NCBI GenBank assembly: GCA_009995705.1 | Contig: JAADBR010000102.1 | Location: 1 to 15,807 of the forward strand | Reading direction: 5' to 3' | Origin: Microcystis aeruginosa W13-11 | GTDB lineage: Bacteria; Cyanobacteriota; Cyanobacteriia; Cyanobacteriales; Microcystaceae | Length of the DNA stretch: 15,807 nucleotides | Shown: positions 7,156-14,858 of the stretch, piece by piece | Layout of the letters: each line of letters opens with the position of its first letter | Position numbering within the stretch: position 1 is the first letter of the stretch | Position numbers and translations under genes: made by a program | Notes under the pieces: generated by a model | Databases searched by the model: none | What the model was told of the DNA's origin: nothing | The model's input: only the letters and a program-made list of their open reading frames with translations

Positions 7156-7401
7156 TTAGAGTTGCCCATTTTCCGACCTTTCCCAGGAAGGGGCGAAAGG
7201 TGGACAAATCAAAGGACAGGCACGCCAATGACTGTGGACAGGGACTCCCAAGCGTTGACAATAGCCATTTCCTCTCCCCTGAAATTTATAAAACCGACAG
7301 TAACGACAGGTAGAGGAACAAGTAGCAACTTTCGGGAGAGGATTTCCCGTGGTTTCGATCGCTGTTAGTTTTGGGGATAGGGTGGAAATGGTGTCTAGCA
7401 T
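7156..7401 (-). CDS. Small conserved-looking Cys-rich cyanobacterial protein
   Basis: The 81-residue product has six cysteines at 28, 32, 35, 48, 62 and 66, arranged as CxxxCxxC, then C, then CxxxC. The core reads CRYCRFYKFQGRGNGYCQRL and continues GVPVHSHWRACPL, ending PPFAPSWE. I recall this spacing from small conserved cyanobacterial proteins without assigned function; metal or Fe-S binding is possible but unproven. A start at the ATG at 7401 is supported by GGAG six bases upstream (7408-7411 on the plus strand). The frame could extend four codons to a TTG at 7413. A terminator lies downstream. The first 27 residues are variable-looking and lack features. Confidence 0.72.
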   Translation of the reverse strand: MLDTISTLSPKLTAIETTGNPLPKVATCSSTCRYCRFYKFQGRGNGYCQRLGVPVHSHWRACPLICPPFAPSWERSENGQL

Positions 7402-7539
7402 GGAAGTCTCCAAGGCTAACGGGGTTCACTAGCGACTCTTACCGTACCTAGTCCCAAATTATGTCAGAGTTGCCCATCCTCCCGGAGTATAACGATTGAC
7501 ACGCTCCTAAAAAATTGAGAAAATCCCTTGCTGCCAGAC

Positions 7540-7731
7540 CTATTCCACCACAACACGCTTAGAAAAGCCCCCACTTAACCAGACCGCCACCATCATCAAT
7601 ACCATCCACTCTGGCGGCAAATAGGTTGGTTGACAAGCTTTTAAAAGCAATTTTCCCCCTACCGCTAAAACCGTCAGATAGGCCGCATCTTGTAGGTAAA
7701 CAAACTTAGCTAACCACTTAACAATTGACAA
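7540..7731 (-). CDS. Hypothetical two-helix membrane protein, start uncertain
   Basis: The 63-codon frame encodes two hydrophobic stretches (about residues 17-30 and 41-54) around KACQPTYLPPEWM, and ends KRVVVE. It looks like genuine small-membrane-protein sequence, but I do not recognise a family. The only available start is a TTG at 7731 without a good ribosome binding site, directly at the edge of an IS605-like hairpin. It may therefore be the C-terminal part of a gene cut by a mobile element. Confidence 0.4.
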   Translation of the reverse strand: MSIVKWLAKFVYLQDAAYLTVLAVGGKLLLKACQPTYLPPEWMVLMMVAVWLSGGFSKRVVVE

Positions 7732-7770
7732 TCTCCGCCCTAAAAGTGCGGAGATTCTTGGGCAACTCCC
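7727..7770. mobile_element. IS200/IS605-like terminal hairpin remnant
   Basis: ATCTCCGC (7731-7738) and GCGGAGAT (7748-7755) form an 8-bp stem with a 9-base loop, then TCTTGGGCAACTC. A subterminal hairpin with such a flank resembles ends of IS200/IS605 elements in cyanobacteria. A related string ATTGACACGCTCC lies near 7496 and GAGTTGCCC occurs at 7159 and 7467, hinting at further scraps of the same type. The family call rests on memory. Confidence 0.4.
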
Positions 7771-7886
7771 TTGGCAGTTCTTAGTCGTACCTTACCGCCA
7801 TCTATGCTCATTTCTTCTACTTCGACTTCTAGGTTAGAGGGTAATTCTTCAAAATCTGGTGGTGATTCGGTAGTAGTGATGGCGGC
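7743..7886 (-). pseudogene. ISKra4-type transposase fragment
   Basis: The minus-strand frame gives a Glu-rich linker, then VEVEEMSIDGGKVRLRTAKG, a segment typical of ISKra4-family transposases (the DGGKVRLRT motif). After AKG the frame changes to VAQESPHF and a stop that coincides with the IS605-like hairpin, so the gene is broken there. Upstream it starts immediately after the stop of the IS1 remnant. Neither the N-terminus nor the rest of the catalytic domain is present. Confidence 0.6.
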
Positions 7887-8244
7887 TTAATCCTTTGCTT
7901 TGCTGTGCATTGTAGTCATGGATAAAATACCAAAGGGTTCTCCAAGGTGATTCTCCAATTTTTTAGAGAAAGATAGACTCTCTCTCACCAGCCGAGAAAT
8001 CCTTTGTCGAAAGGTATTATTTAATCTTTCAATAGGATTAGTTTGACCAGTTTCTTTCCCGTTTATTAGTGGGATTGATCACAAACGGTTGACCACATTC
8101 TTTACATTGACGTTTGGGTTTTCCATTATGAATAGAACCATTCTTGATCGCATGGTGAGAACCACAACACCAGACAGGGGAATAGAGGTGAACTAGGGGG
8201 GGTATTTTGTTCGGTGCTAGACTGATAAAGGGTTTTAATGTCAT
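7887..8244 (-). pseudogene. IS1-family transposase with its centre deleted
   Basis: On the minus strand the first part (8244 to 8038) encodes an InsA-type zinc-finger segment, CCGSHHAIKNGS then [19 protein letters not shown]. The reading then slips frame. From about 8047 down to 7887 a second part encodes the InsB C-terminus: [36 protein letters not shown] and a stop at 7887-7889. The central portion carrying the rest of the DDE catalytic core is missing, so the two ends are joined around 8045. The product cannot be active. Clear terminal inverted repeats were not found. Confidence 0.68.
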
Positions 8245-8354
8245 GAAACCTTAAAATGAAAATTGCTGTTTTCTAGTTTTTGACGGACATGAGCATTAAT
8301 ACTCATTGCACAAGTGAGATGCTCCCTAAAGATTGCTTTGTGTCGATTTATTAA
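8245..8354. other. Short spacer between the polysaccharide cluster and the IS1 remnant
   Basis: No gene supported. CTCA and TGAG around 8300-8316 form a small hairpin (loop TTGCACAAG) without a T run, so I do not call a terminator for the upstream Wzy-like gene. Confidence 0.3.
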
Positions 8355-9728
8355 TTACTCAAAGAAAATGCCCAGACCATGCTTTCTAATATGTGAGTAA
8401 GCACCGAAAGCAAAACCAACTCCTAAAAAGTCAAAAGGACTGTAACCCCCCGAAAGCAACAGCAATACAGCCCACCCAAACACTCCAGGTAGGACGGTGA
8501 GCAGAGCAGTTCGTTTGAGATAATCTAATCGGTGCGGTTCCACAATGGATTTTGTAAATAATAGGGGAAGTTTGATGTATAGAGTGAAGACTACACAGGA
8601 AAACATGATTATTCCTCCCTTGAGTAAAAAGGTTAAAATTCCGATGTGAAAAGCATTAATTTCATAACCTAAAATTGATGGAAACGTAGAGCCTAAACCT
8701 TTACCAAAAACAATTTCCAGTATATCTTGAAAATGTTTAATTCCATCGATTGCTTCATCGACTCGCAATTGAGAAGATCGTTCAGCAAATCGGTCAGGAT
8801 TGAAAAACCTTTCAAAGATTAAACTATTCTGGAATCGATCCACAAATAACTGCTCAAAATTAATAAAAAATACGGCGACTACCAGAAAGATACCGATCAA
8901 GAATAATAGATAAATCAACCGCTTTGGCTGTTTTAGAGATAATTTAGTAGTTAGGGCTCCATTAGATATAGAATAAGATAAACCAAAAGCAGAGAAAATT
9001 ACTACAGTTAGTACAGACAAGGTAACGGATCTTGTAGCACTAATAAATCCCAAAGAATAAAGCTGCATCGCAACTAATCCCAATAGGGAGATTGTCCAAA
9101 ACCAGCCCTGCCGACATAATACACCAAGAGCAATTCCAGTCAGTGGTAAGAGTAAAGAGGAATATGCCCATGTATTCGAATCTATGATTCTTTCTGTCAC
9201 CCCCGCATTAGCAAGAGATTTCATTCTCTCAGCTTGCAGTGAAATAGAATAGTAAATAAATACATTTGAAACAGATACGAGTGAAGTAAGTTGTATTTTG
9301 GGGCGATAGGAATTAGCGAGAATGCGAAATATTGCCAAGCCAACTATCAGGCATAAACAAATATATAAATCCGTTCGTATCCAATCAATACTATTGCCAA
9401 AAAGTCGCCAACCCATCCAAGTGTAAAAGATAACAACAGCCCCATATAAAATTCCTGTCTTTCCCAATAACAAGCGACGAAATTCTCTGTCAACAAGCAA
9501 GGCGGAGCCAACAAGAATAACAAAAGCAAGGATTCTACCTGATGCTACACCTACCTTGACTGTGCTGCGTTGTTCTTTATCAAATTGGGCATTGAAAAAA
9601 TCAGAAAAAGTCAGCAAAAAAAGACTGACATAAAAAATCGAGGTTGCGGCAAGCTTGACAAAGGAAGCTTGAAGGTATTTTTTTTTCTTGGAAATAGTGA
9701 GAGTTGGCAGCGGTCGAAAGATGCTCAT
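8355..9728 (-). CDS. Wzy/O-antigen polymerase-like membrane protein
   Basis: The 457-residue protein has about eleven hydrophobic segments and a large, charged extracytoplasmic loop at about 292-360. The loop contains FGKGLGSTF at 341-349, followed by INAFHIGILTFLLKGG at 357-372. That layout, with a G-rich motif then an N/H motif before a helix, is typical of the O-antigen ligase/polymerase superfamily. It would polymerise or transfer glycan repeat units at the outer face of the inner membrane. The frame also opens at a TTG at 9755, which would overlap the glycosyltransferase stop by 8 bases; I prefer the ATG at 9728. It is last in the minus-strand operon. Confidence 0.75.
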   Translation of the reverse strand: MSIFRPLPTLTISKKKKYLQASFVKLAATSIFYVSLFLLTFSDFFNAQFDKEQRSTVKVGVASGRILAFVILVGSALLVDREFRRLLLGKTGILYGAVVIFYTWMGWRLFGNSIDWIRTDLYICLCLIVGLAIFRILANSYRPKIQLTSLVSVSNVFIYYSISLQAERMKSLANAGVTERIIDSNTWAYSSLLLPLTGIALGVLCRQGWFWTISLLGLVAMQLYSLGFISATRSVTLSVLTVVIFSAFGLSYSISNGALTTKLSLKQPKRLIYLLFLIGIFLVVAVFFINFEQLFVDRFQNSLIFERFFNPDRFAERSSQLRVDEAIDGIKHFQDILEIVFGKGLGSTFPSILGYEINAFHIGILTFLLKGGIIMFSCVVFTLYIKLPLLFTKSIVEPHRLDYLKRTALLTVLPGVFGWAVLLLLSGGYSPFDFLGVGFAFGAYSHIRKHGLGIFFE

Positions 9729-9747
9729 TACTAATAAAATACAGATT

Positions 9748-10947
9748 TTACACAAACTCTAAAATTTTCTGAAAAGCAGAGATCAATTGCTCGATTGAAT
9801 GCAGGCGTCTATACCCTTCAAAATCTGGCTGAATAGAAAGATTGCCGGTGGAGAGTTCCTTATGGAATCTTTCTAAGATGCTAACACACTGAGACACACT
9901 TCCTTCTTCAATCCCATAGCCAAGACTAAACTGCTCAACTCGTTCGCCCATACAGTAATTTTTACTGGCGATTACAGGTTTCTCGAAGATTGCCGCTTTA
10001 GTCAGGATGTTGCTACTGCAAGGAAAATTTTCATAGGCAGCATAGAGGACATCGCATACCTGAACAACGGCATTGAATTTTGATCCATCAGGAATCGAAT
10101 TCAAGTAAAAGAAACAGTTGTCTGGGTTGGCTTTGACAATCTTCTCAACTCTTGCCAGTTCTGCGGCTGTAAATCCTGGTTCAGCCAGCCTACCTGCAAA
10201 GACAAAAAGCCAGCGATCGCTCACTTGTTGAGAAACTTCCAGAAGTGTAAGTGTTCCTTTCCGCTTATCTAGAGATCCCAACAAACCAACTATCTTCCTG
10301 CCAGCAGCTTTAGCACGAATTTTTTGGGCAATCTCAAAGCTCATATCGGGTGGCGATTCATCAGTGATATCAGTTAAGACGACTACAGGCTTATTAAGCT
10401 TCTGCTGTAACTTGTCAGCAATACCTTCGTCTAGCACAGCAACTACTGGACAATGGGAAGATTTTAGCACTGATAAGGGATTTAAGATGCCGTGGCGCAT
10501 CCACTCGAATTTTGGTGGTATCCGTAGGTAGCCAGGTTTAAAATAAAGCCCTGACCAAGGATAGGGAAAGATGGTGTCGGTGATAGCGGGAATTAATCCT
10601 AAGTATGTATCAAGCCAGGCAAAAAAGGTGATATCGGGCGCTTTACCTCGCTTTGAGGAAATTTCTTGGATACTCTGGGCGGCTCGTTGCCAGCGGGCTA
10701 CAGCCATTGCCCTCTTCCGCAATCGGCGAACGGAAAACTGACTTGGCGGGGGTTCATGCAACTCAAAGGAGTGAAAGTTATTTGCCAACTCTGGACAGTG
10801 GTTGGCAATCCACAGGTTCATCTCTTCCGGTTCGGGACACAGAGAGATTACCTCATGTCCCAATTCTAGTAGCGTCTTGGCGAAAAACTTCAGGTAAGTC
10901 GGGTGGTGGCCACCCCACCGGGGATCAACTAGGGCGATGGTTTTCAA
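9748..10947 (-). CDS. GT4-like glycosyltransferase (GT-B fold)
   Basis: The 399-residue protein begins MKTIALVDPRWGGHHPTYLK, a common N-terminus of GT-B enzymes in exopolysaccharide clusters. A second Rossmann-like domain starts at KIVGLLGSLDKRKGTLTLLE (218-237). The donor-binding region around 306-330 reads ENFPCSSNILTKAA, then FEKPVIASKN. The classical EX7E pattern is not exact, so the donor sugar is unknown. It would add a sugar to the lipid-linked glycan at the cytoplasmic membrane face. The start is a TTG, 5 bases after the stop of the FkbM gene, and no better codon is available. Confidence 0.8.
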   Translation of the reverse strand: MKTIALVDPRWGGHHPTYLKFFAKTLLELGHEVISLCPEPEEMNLWIANHCPELANNFHSFELHEPPPSQFSVRRLRKRAMAVARWQRAAQSIQEISSKRGKAPDITFFAWLDTYLGLIPAITDTIFPYPWSGLYFKPGYLRIPPKFEWMRHGILNPLSVLKSSHCPVVAVLDEGIADKLQQKLNKPVVVLTDITDESPPDMSFEIAQKIRAKAAGRKIVGLLGSLDKRKGTLTLLEVSQQVSDRWLFVFAGRLAEPGFTAAELARVEKIVKANPDNCFFYLNSIPDGSKFNAVVQVCDVLYAAYENFPCSSNILTKAAIFEKPVIASKNYCMGERVEQFSLGYGIEEGSVSQCVSILERFHKELSTGNLSIQPDFEGYRRLHSIEQLISAFQKILEFV

Positions 10948-10952
10948 GGCTT

Positions 10953-11852
10953 TTAACTCTGCTTAGATTTCTGTGATACGGCCACGAACATATGATTGCC
11001 TATACTAACCTTACTGATGTCATTTTCAAGCAATGGCTCAAGCCGGCCGTAGGAACCCAGTTTAAACCAATTATAGCCACAATCCCTAAGCATTAAGATA
11101 ATGTCTGAAGGTTGATAACCAAAGGCTTTTGACATTTCATCGGTAATTTCTATTAAAAGTCGAGAGATTTTTTGGGATTGAAACATTTCCAGCATTCCCT
11201 TGAGTACAAGGTATTCTCCGCCTTCAACATCAAGTTTCATTAAATCTATATGCTGTACATTATTCTTTTGTAACCAGGTAGAACCCTGAAAAAGTTGAAC
11301 TGGTATTGTCTTAAATTTATCGGGAGCTGCTGAAGGATGAATAATCTTGCCCAATGAGTTATAAACTTCCATTCCGGGTGCGCCTGAATTGAATTCTACA
11401 ATCTCATCTTTTTCTCCAAAACCTGCCTGATGTATTTCAATATTATTAAATTTGTTCAACTCCTTATTTTTTTTCAGTAGATTGAAGGCAAAGTCTCCCG
11501 GTTCAAAAGCTATAACACGACCGCTTGGAGTTACTATTTTAGAGCAAAACAGCGAGAAGTAGCCAATGTTAGCACCAATATCCAGAAAAGTTTGTCCGGG
11601 TTTGAGATGATCGCGGATGAAATCAAGTGATTCAGGTTCAAATATATATTTAGTATAGCCAATTTTAAAGTACATATCTGGGTGAATTACCATTGGCAGA
11701 TTGATTCCTGGTATTACATCGACCAACTCTTGACCTTTGACTTTTGCCGCTTCTAATTTAAGCTGATTTTGCCGAAAAAGATTTTGATCTAATCTTAATC
11801 TGCGGGTGATCGCTCTTGTTGCTCTTCTTGAAAAAAATTTTAGGTTGTTCAT
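10953..11852 (-). CDS. FkbM-family SAM-dependent methyltransferase (copy 2)
   Basis: The 299-residue protein has the FkbM methyltransferase core: SAM motif I FLDIGANIGYFS at 89-100, the acidic ribose-binding FEPG at 116-119, and IDLMKLDVEGGEYLVLKGM at 202-220. FkbM proteins O-methylate sugars or polyketides, so methylation of a glycan residue is the likely job in this cluster. The first 55 residues are basic and include RRATRAITRRLR, with no membrane segment. The ATG lies 6 bases after the preceding methyltransferase stop, implying co-transcription. It is only distantly similar to the other FkbM protein in the window. Confidence 0.85.
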   Translation of the reverse strand: MNNLKFFSRRATRAITRRLRLDQNLFRQNQLKLEAAKVKGQELVDVIPGINLPMVIHPDMYFKIGYTKYIFEPESLDFIRDHLKPGQTFLDIGANIGYFSLFCSKIVTPSGRVIAFEPGDFAFNLLKKNKELNKFNNIEIHQAGFGEKDEIVEFNSGAPGMEVYNSLGKIIHPSAAPDKFKTIPVQLFQGSTWLQKNNVQHIDLMKLDVEGGEYLVLKGMLEMFQSQKISRLLIEITDEMSKAFGYQPSDIILMLRDCGYNWFKLGSYGRLEPLLENDISKVSIGNHMFVAVSQKSKQS

Positions 11853-11858
11853 GCAATG

Positions 11859-12608
11859 TCAGTTATGTCTTGCTTGCTGTTGTATAAGTTCATCTGTCAA
11901 CATTTCATTGTCAAGTTTAGTCCTTGAAGCAATAAATATAGAACGACTCAAACCTTGATGTTTCTCTGGATTACTCCAGTTTAGAGGAAATTCCTCATGA
12001 TTAGGTTGTGTTCTAGGGATGTAGACATAATCAAAATGATTTTGTAAGCGAGAAAATATCCATCGTCGTGTTGGACGACATCCCACACCAGAAAAAGCCT
12101 GAGTAGGGTTAGTTTGTATTTCTTTGACAGGATTTATCTGTTCATTATCACCAAAAGAAACACAAGTTTCTAAAAAAAGAATTTTTTGACAAGATTGACT
12201 TAAAAAATCCAAGGCCAAATCAGGATTTTTCAAATGGTAGAGTAATCCATAGCAATGAACTATATCAAATGGACTATTTTTAAGTGGTTGAGGAGAATCC
12301 AAATCTAATCTCAAGATATTAACTCCAGGGTAACGCAAGACAAGATAATCAAGATTATCTTGTCTTGTTTCTGTTATCGTAATTTGGCACTCTCTGTCTA
12401 GATAGTAATGAGAGTGATCACCTATCCCTGCTCCCACCTCAAGTACTGACATACCTCTTACGGGTATGTTAAGGCTGGCCAAATGTTCAAGTCGTCTTGC
12501 ATTATGCCTTAAATAAGCATTTGAGTGAAAGTGAAAAACAGGATCATTATTTTTGACTATTTTGTATCTCAGGTATTTAAAAGTCTCCTGAATGATATTT
12601 TTGAACAT
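11859..12608 (-). CDS. Class I SAM-dependent methyltransferase
   Basis: The 249-residue protein has SAM motif I VLEVGAGIGDHS at 55-66 and the later motif FDIVHCYGLLYHLKNPD at 114-130, as in Methyltransf_11/23-type enzymes. Target is unknown; a sugar in the encoded glycan is likely from context. The start ATG has GAGGA 8 bases upstream. It is the first gene of the compact four-gene block and is preceded by a roughly 240-base leader that begins at the promoter near 12855-12883. The C-terminus from about 155 on includes Arg/Trp-rich TRRWIFSRLQ and has no second domain I recognise. Confidence 0.8.
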   Translation of the reverse strand: MFKNIIQETFKYLRYKIVKNNDPVFHFHSNAYLRHNARRLEHLASLNIPVRGMSVLEVGAGIGDHSHYYLDRECQITITETRQDNLDYLVLRYPGVNILRLDLDSPQPLKNSPFDIVHCYGLLYHLKNPDLALDFLSQSCQKILFLETCVSFGDNEQINPVKEIQTNPTQAFSGVGCRPTRRWIFSRLQNHFDYVYIPRTQPNHEEFPLNWSNPEKHQGLSRSIFIASRTKLDNEMLTDELIQQQARHN

Positions 12609-12685
12609 GACTTAAATCCTCTAAGGTTTCTATGTTTATGTTTATTGGAATATATGGGCTTTTTAGTAACTCAAAAGCTTTCTAG

Positions 12686-12708
12686 GAAAAAAATTCAAGA
12701 ATTTTTTC
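12686..12708. repeat. AT-rich inverted repeat in the operon leader
   Basis: GAAAAAAATTC (12686-12696) and GAATTTTTTC (12699-12708) are separated by two bases. On the minus strand the stem ends in a run of seven T, so it may act as a weak terminator or attenuator before the methyltransferase gene. Confidence 0.35.
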
Positions 12709-12739
12709 TAAAAATCGAGGTTACTGTTTAGAGGGTTAG

Positions 12740-12849
12740 GGAGTAAATAAGATTTTAGCCTTCCCCCTATAAAACTGGGCGGCTAAAGTCACAGCAGTGC
12801 GACAAGGTTTCTGGAACCCGCCTTGTTCCCAATACCTTCCCAAACTCCG
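12740..12849 (-). ncRNA. Candidate small RNA or structured leader
   Basis: Starting about 6 bases after the -10 box at 12855-12860, the minus-strand transcript of roughly 110 bases has no convincing protein. It can form ACAAGG/CCTTGT, or alternatively GGAAC/GTTCC overlapping it, then a small GTC..GAC helix. It ends in a strong hairpin TTTAGCC (12781-12787) with GGCTAAA (12754-12760), extended by CCC/GGG, followed by ATCTTATTT. Strong promoter plus terminal hairpin suggests an independent sRNA gene, though the downstream T run is interrupted. It may instead be a regulated 5' leader of the four-gene operon. I do not match it to a known RNA family. Confidence 0.4.
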
Positions 12850-12854
12850 ATGCC

Positions 12855-12883
12855 ATTATATCACACCTACTGGTCAATGACAA
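12855..12883 (-). promoter_or_regulatory. Near-consensus extended -10 sigma70 promoter
   Basis: On the minus strand TTGTCA (12883-12878) and TATAAT (12860-12855) have an ideal 17-base spacer, and TG one base before the -10 box gives an extended -10 element (TGATATAAT). This is the best promoter match I found in the polysaccharide region and points at the four-gene block starting at 12608. Confidence 0.65.
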
Positions 12884-13291
12884 CCCAGGATAAGCGCATC
12901 TTAACAATCCTTAACAAAATGAACTTTATGTGAGTTGCTTACCCAGAGAGCGATTCAGGCATATTTGAGGAGAATTGGCCATCTCAATTGTTAAGCAAAA
13001 ATCGACTCATTTGGTCGATTTCGTGACTATTTTGATTGACTGGTATCACCTGAAATGCCCATGCGGATCACAAAATTGGGCAATTGTCAATAGCTTTTGA
13101 GATGCTCTCACCCTGAATGACAACCTTGGCTTGTAAATGATTATATGGCAGATGAAAGGTTCCACAGAAGATATTCTACCGACAGGGCATATTCTATAGC
13201 AATCTTAAATGAAATATACGAGTATATTTGCTTGGAAAATACATAAACAGCTTTCTAGATAAACATATCACTCAGTCTAATCATTGGTTGA
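12884..13291. other. Gene-free spacer splitting the polysaccharide cluster
   Basis: No coding frame supported on either strand. Contents I can see are the minus-strand hairpin at 12994-13021, repeated TTAACAAT-like strings near 12902-12916, and a near-perfect 18-bp palindrome AAATATACGAGTATATTT (13212-13229). The flanking text around 13100-13210 has the look of an insertion-sequence end, but I could not define borders. Confidence 0.4.
12994..13021 (-). terminator. Possible terminator of the flippase transcription unit
   Basis: AAATCGAC (12999-13006) pairs with GTCGATTT (13014-13021) across a 7-base loop. On the minus strand the stem runs directly into a TTTTT run. It lies about 270 bases beyond the flippase stop, between the upstream and downstream halves of the cluster. 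Confidence 0.5.
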
Positions 13292-14827
13292 CTAACGCTC
13301 TTTTGACAGATTCAGCTTACCACAAAAAAACAACATAGCTCTATTGAAAGTTTTTGTTCTACCCGTACTACCAAAACATTTGTCTTCCAGATAATAAACA
13401 AATAAGATTCCAGAAAAATAAAAAATAATTAAAGAGATAAATTGTGTGATCAATGTAGCTTTGATTGAATTGGTTACAAGGTGAATAAAAGTAGCTACAA
13501 TCATTAGAATAATAGATGATATTAAGGGTTTGATTGTCCATTTGCTGAAAGTCAACCACTTCATATTATTATGAGAATGGCGCAACAAGTAAATGACTCC
13601 TAAAATCATCATCAATTGTCCGATAACTGCATATTTAAAACCAAAAGTTAGTGACAAAAAAATGAAAAAGGGAAAATAGCCTATATCAGTGATCATGACA
13701 TAAATCCAGTTTTGTTTTGCATTTCCTTTACTTAAATTAAAAAAGAATGTAACTATAGCTTGTGCATGAATATAGCCTACCCAACAAAAAATAAACAACT
13801 GAAAACTCGCTTTGCTAGAAAATTCCGCATTGACCATAATAGTCAATAAGGCTGGACCGGCAATAATCAATCCTGAATAGACAAAACCTGCAATTAACCC
13901 AATAAACCAGCGCAAGCGGTCTTCTATTTGTTCTGCTACCACTTCTAATTTATCTCCTTGAGCCGAGAGCATGGGAAATAGATAAGAAGACTGTCCGACT
14001 AACATTTGGTGAACTGTCATATAAATTCTTTGAGCGAAAGTGTAAAAAGGTAAAGAAGAACTGCCAAATACAGAAGTTAAAAATATTTTATCAACACCAT
14101 CAAAAAATATAACTTTTATCTGAGTCATGTAAACCCATTTTCCAAAAGACCAAAGCTCAATAAACATAGCTTGATTCCAAGCAGGGCGTGTCAGAAATCC
14201 CAGTATTTTAGTAACTATAAACCCCGTATATAAACATTTTAGTAAAGATAGAGTTAAACTAATTATTCCTAGAGTTAAAATATTAGGAAAGGTTTTCAAA
14301 AAAGTGATTCCCAAAATCCCATTGGCTAACATAAAAGTAGTGTTGAGCTTTGTTTGCCAGTCAAATCTCTGAAGAGAAGTGAGAAATATATTAAAATAAC
14401 CAGTGATTTGTTGTAGCAAAAATGCCAGTCCTAATAATATACAGTACCAACGTCCTATGTCAGCATTGCCTTCATATTTACTCCACTGAACAATCCAAGC
14501 AGAACCGAAAGCAAAAATACAAAACCCAAACAATCCAAAAGCCAGAGAAGTTGTAAAACAGACACCAGCTATTTTCTGAACTTCTTGATAATTCTTTTCT
14601 TCATGAGCGCGACTAATTAACCGGGTTGCGGCCGCACCCAGTCCCAAACCGCTAAAGGTGTTGTTAATGCCAACAATAGTCGCAATGGCAATGGCAAATC
14701 CAGCTTCCGCTTCTCCCAACCAGCGAATCGTTAACCCAGCAAAAAGGAATCCTAGAATAGCCGACATGAGAGAACCGATGGCAGTCCACTTAGAATTATT
14801 AACAGCTTTGGCAAGTAGATCGCTCAA
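13292..14827 (-). CDS. Wzx-type polysaccharide flippase (MOP/PST family)
   Basis: The 511-residue protein has about twelve to fourteen hydrophobic segments spread over its length and begins with the family-like NSKWTAIGSLMSAILGFLFAG. A conserved-looking NTFSGLGLGAAATRLISRA follows at about 56-74. It would flip lipid-linked glycan units across the cytoplasmic membrane. The start is a TTG at 14827, supported by AAGGAG 9 bases upstream (14837-14842 on the plus strand); no ATG exists before the first membrane segment. It follows the FkbM gene by 31 bases. The second half is AT-rich compared with the glycosyltransferase downstream, which hints at a different origin. Confidence 0.83.
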   Translation of the reverse strand: MSDLLAKAVNNSKWTAIGSLMSAILGFLFAGLTIRWLGEAEAGFAIAIATIVGINNTFSGLGLGAAATRLISRAHEEKNYQEVQKIAGVCFTTSLAFGLFGFCIFAFGSAWIVQWSKYEGNADIGRWYCILLGLAFLLQQITGYFNIFLTSLQRFDWQTKLNTTFMLANGILGITFLKTFPNILTLGIISLTLSLLKCLYTGFIVTKILGFLTRPAWNQAMFIELWSFGKWVYMTQIKVIFFDGVDKIFLTSVFGSSSLPFYTFAQRIYMTVHQMLVGQSSYLFPMLSAQGDKLEVVAEQIEDRLRWFIGLIAGFVYSGLIIAGPALLTIMVNAEFSSKASFQLFIFCWVGYIHAQAIVTFFFNLSKGNAKQNWIYVMITDIGYFPFFIFLSLTFGFKYAVIGQLMMILGVIYLLRHSHNNMKWLTFSKWTIKPLISSIILMIVATFIHLVTNSIKATLITQFISLIIFYFSGILFVYYLEDKCFGSTGRTKTFNRAMLFFCGKLNLSKER

Positions 14828-14836
14828 CTAAGTAAA

Positions 14837-14842
14837 CTCCTT
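14837..14842 (-). promoter_or_regulatory. Ribosome binding site deciding the TTG start of the flippase
   Basis: AAGGAG on the minus strand ends 9 bases before the TTG at 14827-14825. It is the strongest Shine-Dalgarno match of the cluster and fixes the unusual start codon. Confidence 0.65.
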
Positions 14843-14858
14843 TTTGATACCGCTCTAA

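Noticed and set aside
8241..8354. Minus-strand open frame between the Wzy-like stop and the IS1 remnant, ending in an ATGA overlap
   Set aside because: About 37 codons with no start signal of its own and no recognisable motif; length is compatible with chance.
12525..12731. 68-codon plus-strand frame in the leader of the methyltransferase
   Set aside because: It overlaps the start of a well-supported minus-strand gene and has AT-driven composition with no start signal.
12755..12849. Cobalamin riboswitch
   Set aside because: Short strings such as GGGAAC and ACTGCTGTGAC recall parts of the B12 core, but the conserved box and the other core segments are absent and the downstream genes are unrelated to cobalamin.
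12760..12857. Short peptide frame beginning MASEFGKVLG on the minus strand, starting within the -10 box
   Set aside because: The ATG overlaps the TATAAT box, so it would not be transcribed from that promoter, and no ribosome binding site is seen.
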